NCBI GenBank assembly: GCA_040007095.1
Contig: JBDTVS010000197.1
Location: 1-18,698 of the forward strand
Length of the DNA stretch: 18,698 bases
Origin: JBDTVS01 sp040007095
GTDB lineage: Bacteria > Acidobacteriota > Vicinamibacteria > Vicinamibacterales > CAVVIG01
Direction: 5' to 3'
Below the pieces are notes generated by a model. It was not told the origin of the DNA. It did no database searches and saw nothing but the letters and a program-made list of their open reading frames with translations. The position numbers and the translations under genes were made by a program. This document shows positions 13,853 to 18,698 of the stretch, in pieces (within the stretch, counting starts at the first letter, position 1; the number at the start of each line of letters is the position of its first letter).

Positions 13853-14071
13853 CTAGTGCTCACCAAGCGTCGCAGACACGGTCCGGTCGCTGGCGTTGGC
13901 GATCGTGCGCGCCTCGTCTCCTGGATAGATCAACTCCTCACCAACCCTGTCGCCCGCATGGAACCAGACATTGATGGCATCGAGCGCACCTGCCGACCGT
14001 GCTGCGAATACCAACGCTGGTCGATCGCTTGTGGCCGTGCGCTCGTCAGGAGTCGTCAGACTTGTGATCAC
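13853..14071 (-). CDS. Small conserved-looking protein between SPW and Rieske genes (72 aa)
   Basis: GTG 14071 overlaps the stop of the SPW gene as GTGA, and the frame ends 5 bases before the Rieske start. The product reads MITSLTTPDERTATSDRP, then ALVFAARSAGALDAINVWF, then HAGDRVGEELIYPGDEARTI. The tight coupling on both sides and the natural composition make it a real gene. I have no firm family. A longer frame from ATG 14104 exists inside the SPW gene, but the overlap start is better, with AGGAAGAGAAGAG just before it. It is probably a cytoplasmic or peripheral accessory protein of the operon. Confidence 0.65.
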   Translation of the reverse strand: MITSLTTPDERTATSDRPALVFAARSAGALDAINVWFHAGDRVGEELIYPGDEARTIANASDRTVSATLGEH

Positions 14072-14421
14072 GCGACTCTTCTCTTCCTTGAGGCAAGCAT
14101 CCACGCCGCCGTCGCACTGACCATGACCGAGAAAACGCCGACCCCGAGGTCGTTACCAAACGGGCGAGACATCCTCTGGTAGTGGAAGAGGAACGGTGCC
14201 GCGACGAGCCAGACGCCTCCCATGAGCTCGAGCGCGCTCGCGCCCATCCGGCCGACATCAGTCGCCAACATCCACCAGGCGCAACCAATGAGCCACACCC
14301 CGAGCACGATGTCATTGCCCAGCTCAATGGTTGAGAAGGAATAACCCATGACGAACGGCGCGACGATCAGCCAGGCACCGAGGACGATATTGATTTGGAC
14401 GATGTGCTTCAAGCGTTGCAT
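14068..14421 (-). CDS. SPW-repeat membrane protein
   Basis: This is a 117-aa protein with four membrane helices arranged as two related halves: NIVLGAWLIVAPFVMGYS and, after a short loop, ELMGGVWLVAAPFLFHYQ, each followed by a second helix ending in WWML or AWML. This is the SPW repeat family, named for a conserved Ser/Ala-Pro-Trp turn; its role is unknown. The start is ATG 14421, because GGAGG at 14428-14432 is 6 bases upstream; a longer frame to 14472 would cross the promoter. It is the first gene of the SPW, 72-aa, Rieske and DUF4118 operon, and it has its own sigma-54 promoter with two upstream sites. Its N-terminus and leader match the remnant at 8931-8978. Confidence 0.85.
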   Translation of the reverse strand: MQRLKHIVQINIVLGAWLIVAPFVMGYSFSTIELGNDIVLGVWLIGCAWWMLATDVGRMGASALELMGGVWLVAAPFLFHYQRMSRPFGNDLGVGVFSVMVSATAAWMLASRKRRVA

Positions 14422-14449
14422 CTGGAGCCTCCATTCAGGTGAATCAGAC

Positions 14450-14465
14450 AGCAAGACCCGTGCGA
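14450..14465 (-). promoter_or_regulatory. Sigma-54 promoter (-24/-12), copy 2, SPW operon
   Basis: The minus strand reads TCGCACGGGTCTTGCT, which differs from TGGCACGRNNNTTGCW at one position only (C in place of the first G). The spacing is exact. A transcript would begin near 14440, leaving a short leader before GGAGG and ATG 14421. Confidence 0.8.
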
Positions 14466-14525
14466 AGCCCACGCGGTTGTTCGGCTGCTTTCTGCCGGGA
14501 AATACCTGCTGGGGTGGCCTAACGC

Positions 14526-14572
14526 TGATCGCTTTCAGACAGCTCGCAGGTCGACCTGGTCGACAGCAGACA
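14526..14572 (-). promoter_or_regulatory. Tandem enhancer/operator sites, copy 2
   Basis: The proximal site, 14526-14541, reads TGTCTGAAAGCGATCA on the minus strand, nearly identical to the proximal site at 9085-9100. The distal site, 14557-14572, reads TGTCTGCTGTCGACCA. Centres are again 31 bp apart, and the proximal site is 61 bp upstream of the sigma-54 promoter. The position suits activation by an NtrC-type protein through DNA looping. Confidence 0.65.
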
Positions 14573-14623
14573 GTCGGGCGAGGAATGGGTTGAGGACCTG
14601 GAGATCCTTGCGGCTTTGACGGC

Positions 14624-15991
14624 CTATCGCAGACGGGCGCCGTACTGATTGGCCAAGTACTCGAGAACTCTCGCGCGCTCGTCGTCTGTCACTCTGGCGC
14701 CCCAGTTCACCATCTTCTGGATTTCGCGATCCCACTGGGCGCGACCGAGGCGCTGCTGGCCGATGATGTCTTCGTCGTGACACGCGAGACAGGCATTCCT
14801 GAACGTGTCCGGCCGCGTGATGTCTGACCCGCGCGACTCCGTCAGGCCGCGCGCGGCGGCCACTTCCCCACCGACATCGACGCGCACACGCGGGACCACG
14901 TTCCAAGAGTATCCAGACGGGTTCCACTCCTGATCGAGCGGCTGGGTGTTGCCGGCCGCGTCGCGCGCGCGTGCGAGAATCGTGTAAAACGCCGGCTCGG
15001 GCGGCGTCCAATCGAATTCCCACTGCCGCCAGCCGAACCGGCTCCGCTGGCCCCGACGGAGCTTCGCCGGTCTCCAGCGCCGGCCGCCGTCGACGCTTAC
15101 ATCGACCGCCGTCACTGGCCCTGCGTCGCCGCTCCATGAAACGCCCCAAATCGGCAGCCGCTTGCCCGGCGCGGCCTGCGCGCCATCGACCGGTGCGGCG
15201 ATCACTGATTTGAGGCGCAGGCTGGTAACAGGCTGCATCCGTTCAAGCGGCACGGCGGCGCCCGGCGCGACCGGCGTCCCCGGATGCCGGTAGGCGCTCT
15301 TCATCCAGAAACCGTCATGCTCTTTGTCGAGCACACGAACAGAGGTCAACCACTTCACCCAGGAGTCGCCGGCCCATCCGGGTACAACCGCGCGCAAGGG
15401 GAAGCCATGTTTCAGCGGCAGCGTCTCGCCATTCATCTCGTAGGCGAGCAGCGTGTTCGGATCCAGCGCCTTCCTGACCGGGATTGAGCGTTGGAAGTCC
15501 GGCATCGCACGGAACGGAACGTCGGCGCCGTCAAACAGGATCTCTCGCGCAGAATCCTTGATACCGGCGTGTTTCAAGATCTCCGCCAACCGCACGCCCC
15601 GCCAGCGCCCATTGCCGACGGCGCCGTTTCCCCATTGCACCCCAGGAACCGGCGGTTCGAAGAATCGCCGGCCATTGCCGGCGCACTCAGCGACGCTGAC
15701 CAACTCGACCGTGGGCAGCTGCTTGACGGCGTCCAGTGTGAGCGTCAACGCCGTCGAGACTTCGCCCTCGACCCTCAGTCGCCAGCGAGACACATCAATC
15801 ATGGGCACGGTGACGTGCGTGCGGACAAAGAATCGGTCGATGGGGGTGATGTAGTCCTGGAAGCCCTCGACCGGCATCTCCAGATCCTCGGGCCGAGCAG
15901 AACGGACCAGCATGTCGATCCGTGGCTTCTCGTCGGCACGGAGGAGCGCGCCGGCGAACAAGAAAAGGAAACCTCTGCGAGGTATGGTCAT
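14624..15991 (-). CDS. Periplasmic molybdenum sulfite oxidase with C-terminal cytochrome c domain
   Basis: This is a 455-aa protein with a Tat-type signal (PRRGFLFLF, residues 4-12). The molybdopterin domain contains SVAECAGNGRRFF, with C103 as the expected molybdenum ligand, and PLKHGFPLRAVVPGWAGDSW, typical of the sulfite oxidase family. A Mo-Co dimerisation domain follows (VDVSVDGGRRWRPAKL, then WEFDWTPPEPAFYTILARA). The C-terminus carries one haem c site, C401-L-A-C-H405, with M427 as a plausible axial ligand. The arrangement resembles SorA and SorB or SoxC and SoxD activities joined in one chain, which would let electrons from sulfite leave through its own haem. The start is ATG 15991. 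The true substrate may be sulfite or another oxyanion. It lies just upstream of the SPW regulatory region on the same strand, but as a separate unit. Confidence 0.85.
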   Translation of the reverse strand: MTIPRRGFLFLFAGALLRADEKPRIDMLVRSARPEDLEMPVEGFQDYITPIDRFFVRTHVTVPMIDVSRWRLRVEGEVSTALTLTLDAVKQLPTVELVSVAECAGNGRRFFEPPVPGVQWGNGAVGNGRWRGVRLAEILKHAGIKDSAREILFDGADVPFRAMPDFQRSIPVRKALDPNTLLAYEMNGETLPLKHGFPLRAVVPGWAGDSWVKWLTSVRVLDKEHDGFWMKSAYRHPGTPVAPGAAVPLERMQPVTSLRLKSVIAAPVDGAQAAPGKRLPIWGVSWSGDAGPVTAVDVSVDGGRRWRPAKLRRGQRSRFGWRQWEFDWTPPEPAFYTILARARDAAGNTQPLDQEWNPSGYSWNVVPRVRVDVGGEVAAARGLTESRGSDITRPDTFRNACLACHDEDIIGQQRLGRAQWDREIQKMVNWGARVTDDERARVLEYLANQYGARLR

Positions 15992-16082
15992 CCGTCGCCC
16001 CCAGGCTTCAACTGCTCGCCTCGATCAGCCCGTTCGAGATCGGTACCGTTCAGATCGCCAGGCCGGATTGAGCGCGCCGAGA

Positions 16083-16105
16083 ACAGTGTATGTTCGGAAC
16101 ACTGT
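16083..16105. promoter_or_regulatory. Nested inverted repeats upstream of the sulfite oxidase gene
   Basis: ACAGTGT at 16083-16089 and ACACTGT at 16099-16105 form an inverted repeat that also overlaps TGTTC-G-GAACA at 16091-16101. The position is about 92 bp upstream of the oxidase start and 62 bp past the stop of the next minus-strand gene. It may be an operator or a weak terminator; there is no T-run. Confidence 0.35.
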
Positions 16106-16166
16106 CGCCCGACTCCCGCTCAGGGAAGATCTTCCGTGGCGGCAGACGGGGCCAACCGCGCTTTGG

Positions 16167-16457
16167 TCAGCCCTCGACAACCAGCGGCGTCTCCCAGTCC
16201 TGGCGGCTTGTTGGCGCCGATTGCCAACGCCTGGCGAGCTCCGCTTCCCAGTGCCTGGTGAAGAACTGTTCGGCCTCCGACCTGGACTGCCACAGATAGA
16301 TCTCGACGACAGATTTGATATCTGCCGTGACGGCGAAGTAGGTGCGGATCAGGCCGGGAACTCCCTTACAGGCCCGCTCCGAGGCCTTGATTTCCTGCAA
16401 GATGTCCTGTTTGCTGGTTCCTTCGTTGACGTTGATAGTCCAGAGGACGGTGTGCAT
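16167..16457 (-). CDS. Small monooxygenase-like protein, dimeric alpha/beta barrel (YdhR-like)
   Basis: This 96-aa protein reads MHTVLWTINVNEGTSKQDIL, then QEIKASERACKGVPGLIRTY, then VVEIYLWQSRSEAEQFFT and WEAELARRW. The order strand, helix, strand, strand, helix and the pattern GVPGLI..YF......VVEIYLW.S..EAE.FF are those of the antibiotic-biosynthesis-monooxygenase/YdhR fold. Such proteins act as dimers, in part as cofactor-free oxygenases; the substrate here is unknown. The ribosome-binding site before ATG 16457 is weak. It has no operon partner upstream, and the sulfite oxidase gene starts 175 bases downstream on the same strand. Confidence 0.75.
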   Translation of the reverse strand: MHTVLWTINVNEGTSKQDILQEIKASERACKGVPGLIRTYFAVTADIKSVVEIYLWQSRSEAEQFFTRHWEAELARRWQSAPTSRQDWETPLVVEG

Positions 16458-16959
16458 CGGATTCGCCTATTCACAAAGCAGACTCGAGAGAGAGGAATAC
16501 GCCACGTGGATCTCAGGCGCCGATATATTCAATGTTAGGGGCGCGTAGCTGAGCTCACGCGAACGCGGGACTCGCACATCCGGCTTCACGCTCCATAGCC
16601 AATCCCCGACGCGATTCGCAAACGCCGCTTCATCAAACACGCGCCCGAGGAGCCAGCAGCGAATGATGATAGCGATTCTAGCGCACACCAAGGTGTATCT
16701 GCGGAACCGGCGTTCACGCGCGGCGTCCGCCGGGGCCGACGCACAATCCGCCAGCCAAGTAGATGCCGACTTCCAGATCTTCCTTCGGATGCTTTGAAGT
16801 CTGACCTCTTCTCCGACACGGTCTTTCGAATCAAAAAATACTGCCTCCACATGATGGGGTCCTGCGTCGCATAAGGATATCGTTGGCGTGCTTGAAAGAT
16901 TGTGCGCGCGCCCATCGGTCCCACGGGTCGACACAGCTGACGAACCAGGGAGGTCATCA
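16458..16959. other. Non-coding or decayed stretch
   Basis: Two minus-strand frames (16467-16934 and 16586-16960) cover this area. One contains VFDEAAFANRVGDWLW, which looks protein-like, but neither shows a family pattern or a credible start. No call is made. The last 15 bases hold the strong GGAGGT site of the following plus-strand gene. Confidence 0.35.
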
Positions 16960-17538
16960 ATGATTCGACGAGGTCATGTTTCGTCTCTTAAATTCGTTAC
17001 CGGATGGCTGGGCGCCGCGCTCGCCTTGAGCGCGGTATGTGGATCCGCCCTGACCGCCCAGACCCCCACGGCACCGCCAGGCGCACAGGACGCGTCTGAC
17101 CACCAGAGCCAGACCGCCACCAATGCCCGCGTCTTCGCTTCCGACGCTGGCCTGGTACTCAATTTCGTCAAACCTGACAAAACGGCCGACTTCGAAGCCA
17201 TCGTCAGCAGGCTGCAACAGGCGCTGCAGAAAAGCGAGAAGGCAGAGCGGAAGCAGCAGGCCGCGAGCTGGAAGGTGTTCAGGGCGCTCGAGCCAGGGGC
17301 GAACGGCAGTGTGCTGTACGTTTTTGCCATCGATCCGGCGGTAAAAGGCGCGGACTATACCGTCTCGACGATTCTGGCCGAAGCCTTTCCGACCGAAGTG
17401 CAGGCACTCTACAAGCAGTACGCGGAGTCCTACGCGAGCGGACAGAACTTCGTCAACCTCACCCTGGTGTCGGCGCTCAGTCACGTGCCTCCCGACTCGG
17501 GACGTGTCGCCCAGCAGATCGAGGGCTCGATTCGGTGA
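16960..17538 (+). CDS. Secreted protein of unknown function (192 aa)
   Basis: The start at ATG 16960 is fixed by GGAGGT 5 bases upstream; the frame is open to 16888 but without support. The product has a signal peptide (positively charged MIRRGHVSSLK, hydrophobic WLGAALALSAVCGSALTAQ, likely cut after TAQ). A mature domain of about 150 residues follows: ARVFASDAGLVLNFVKPDKT, ADFEAIVSRLQQALQKSEKA, SWKVFRALEPGANGSVLYVF, AIDPAVKGADYTVSTILAEA. The pattern of strand, helix and KVFRA.EP....LYVF.IDP recalls ABM-like or stress-related periplasmic proteins of Acidobacteria, but I cannot name a family. It stands alone on the plus strand. Confidence 0.75.
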   Translation: MIRRGHVSSLKFVTGWLGAALALSAVCGSALTAQTPTAPPGAQDASDHQSQTATNARVFASDAGLVLNFVKPDKTADFEAIVSRLQQALQKSEKAERKQQAASWKVFRALEPGANGSVLYVFAIDPAVKGADYTVSTILAEAFPTEVQALYKQYAESYASGQNFVNLTLVSALSHVPPDSGRVAQQIEGSIR

Positions 17539-17769
17539 CGCGATGGCGGCAACTCCGGATGCCAGGCGTGGCGACTGAACGCACAGTCGTCCCGCCCTCT
17601 CGTCATTCCCCGCACGAACCCACGAAGAAGATCGCAACCGGCTTCGTCAGTTATGACCCCGGATGGCCAAGAGCCGGATGGTCAAGAGGGCCTCTGCAGG
17701 TGTCGCACAGGCGCGAGCGCCGCAACTCTGTGATCAAGGCGCTGGCTCTCGCTTCCCCTCACGCGGGAG

Positions 17770-17948
17770 CACATTTCCCTCGTGTTCTGTTCGACGAAGA
17801 CGCGTGGGAACACGAACTCCGGCAACTGGAGCTCGGCATCAGCCACCCGTTCATTGCGGAGAACGGCGCCGCGGTCTTTCTCCCGCGCGGGTACTTGGAA
17901 TTCGCCGACCCAAACGCGACCGAGATGGTGGCTGCGAGGCCGTCCTGA
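17770..17948 (+). pseudogene. HAD-IIB phosphatase fragment (mannosyl-3-phosphoglycerate phosphatase-like)
   Basis: The frame contains ELRQLELGISHPFIAENGAA, then VFLPRGYLEF, which matches the region after motif I in HAD-IIB phosphatases such as mannosyl-3-phosphoglycerate phosphatase. Motif I (DxDGT) and motifs III and IV are not present in any frame nearby, and the frame ends after only a few more residues. A 15-bp tandem repeat (CCGGATGGYCAAGAG at 17659-17673 and 17674-17688) lies just upstream. This is a fragment without activity. Confidence 0.55.
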
Positions 17949-18086
17949 CACCGAGCGTGACTGTACTGATGTTTGGAGGGTCACGAGCGGGGCGGGAGCA
18001 GCCCCGACCTCAGTGAAATTGATGACGAGTTCGCCAGTGGTGTCCGGCCAGCTGTTATCCGATGGACGTCCGTCGTCGCATCGCGC

Positions 18087-18626
18087 TCATCCGACCGACA
18101 CCAGGGCGAACCGGCGCTCCTGTACGTGCACGACGGCGACGACACCGGCCGGCACGATACGCTCGCTGGGAATCAGGTTGGCGCCCATTTCCGTGAGGAT
18201 GGCGTCCACGTCGCCGGCTGGTCCCGCAATGCGAGCCGCCAGCCCACGGCTGGCCGTCCCGCACACCATGAACTGCACGCCGCGCTTGGCGAGAGCCGCG
18301 AGCTGCGTCTGTTCACCCGAGTTGTAAGGGTTCCTCGTCGGAGGTGGCATCGCCTTCGGGTCGATCGTCTTGCCGTACTTCGCCCAGATCGTGTCGGTGT
18401 AGCCGAAGGGGGTGGCCCCATGACGGAAACAGGCGAGCACGGCCACGTCCGATTCCTCGACGCCCCACCCGTTCCTGTGGCCGGTCAGCAGGTTACCGAC
18501 GAACCGAATGGCGTCCGGGACGCCAGTTGGCGATGTCACGTCGAGCACGATGCGGTGCTTGCCTCCCATCGCCGACATCCATTCATCCTGGGGGTGCAGC
18601 ATCGGCGTGAACGAGACTGTCCACAC
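18087..18626 (-). CDS. DsrE-like protein, 5' end uncertain
   Basis: The frame from GTG 18626 encodes 179 aa, with MLHPQDEWMSAMGGKHRIVL, then DVTSPTGVPDAIRFVGNLLT, SDVAVLACFRHGATPFGYTD, LAALAKRGVQFMVCGTASRG and IVPAGVVAVVHVQERRFALV. The alternation of strand and helix, with a cysteine in the FMVCGTA strand and VPAGVVAVVHVQERRFAL at the end, fits the DsrE/DsrF fold (small sulfur-carrier or stress proteins). The frame continues upstream as TFTILGAHGQS before a TAG at about 18660, preceded in the same frame by AAAATSTSA, which looks like the end of a signal peptide. A nonsense change of CAG to TAG is therefore possible. Otherwise the start is GTG 18626. The gene reaches close to the window edge. 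Confidence 0.55.
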   Translation of the reverse strand: MWTVSFTPMLHPQDEWMSAMGGKHRIVLDVTSPTGVPDAIRFVGNLLTGHRNGWGVEESDVAVLACFRHGATPFGYTDTIWAKYGKTIDPKAMPPPTRNPYNSGEQTQLAALAKRGVQFMVCGTASRGLAARIAGPAGDVDAILTEMGANLIPSERIVPAGVVAVVHVQERRFALVSVG

Positions 18627-18698
18627 ACTCTGGCCATGAGCTCCCAGGATCGTGAACGTCTACGCGCTGGTGCTGGTCGCCGCCGCGGCCGGGTGTTC

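Noticed and set aside
14535..15149. Second minus-strand frame overlapping the sulfite oxidase
   Set aside because: It is an arginine-rich shadow frame within a well-supported gene and has no family pattern.
16467..16934. Minus-strand frame as a gene
   Set aside because: It has no recognisable domain, no good start, and composition typical of a chance frame; only a short piece looks protein-like.

Overview
The window is GC-rich chromosomal DNA from a bacterium. Several gene types fit Acidobacteriota, perhaps the Vicinamibacteria: an NtrC-type two-component pair, SPW-repeat membrane proteins, a sulfite-oxidase/cytochrome c fusion, small zinc-ribbon proteins, and an integrase with a CGC...KCPHGW N-terminus. 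This placement is inference, because no rRNA or ribosomal protein gene is present.

Left part (1 to about 6850) is a decayed accessory region. It holds gene fragments and mobile-element scars: a frameshifted DUF499 ATPase piece, a helicase C-terminal piece cut by an IS end, an ISL3 transposase 5' piece, a radical SAM 3' piece with a frameshift, a histidine kinase 3' piece, two IS3-family right ends, a small inverted-repeat (MITE-like) element, and a 53-bp hairpin repeat present twice. The DUF499 and helicase pieces suggest that a DISARM-like or DUF499/DUF1156-type anti-phage operon once stood here. A few genes look intact: a YtxH-like membrane protein, a PilZ protein, and an exported lectin-like protein whose natural start appears to be non-ATG. 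A tRNA-Arg(CCU) gene at 6851-6926 and a twice-frameshifted tyrosine integrase next to it mark the right side of this island.

Right part (about 8550 to 17540) is mostly intact and looks functional. A membrane histidine kinase and a sigma-54-dependent response regulator overlap by ATGA (9179-11733). The best signal in the window is a promoter module found twice, upstream of the kinase facing left (8976-9131) and upstream of an SPW/Rieske operon (14419-14572). Each copy has two 16-bp operator-like sites centred 31 bp apart, then 61-63 bp, then a -24/-12 sigma-54 promoter, then about 30 bp to an ATG with GGAGG. The first copy contains a perfect palindrome, TGTCTGAAAACAGACA. The inference is that the kinase/regulator pair controls both transcripts.

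The controlled operon (14421 down to about 12504) encodes an SPW membrane protein, a 72-aa protein coupled by GTGA, a Rieske iron-sulfur protein without a cytochrome b partner, and a zinc-ribbon plus DUF4118 membrane protein that stops where a kinase would begin. Next to it, on the same strand, lie a secreted protein and a periplasmic molybdenum sulfite oxidase with a C-terminal haem domain, so the neighbourhood looks like a redox or envelope-stress locus. The right edge (17540-18698) holds a secreted protein, a HAD-type phosphatase fragment and a DsrE-like protein whose 5' end may be broken.
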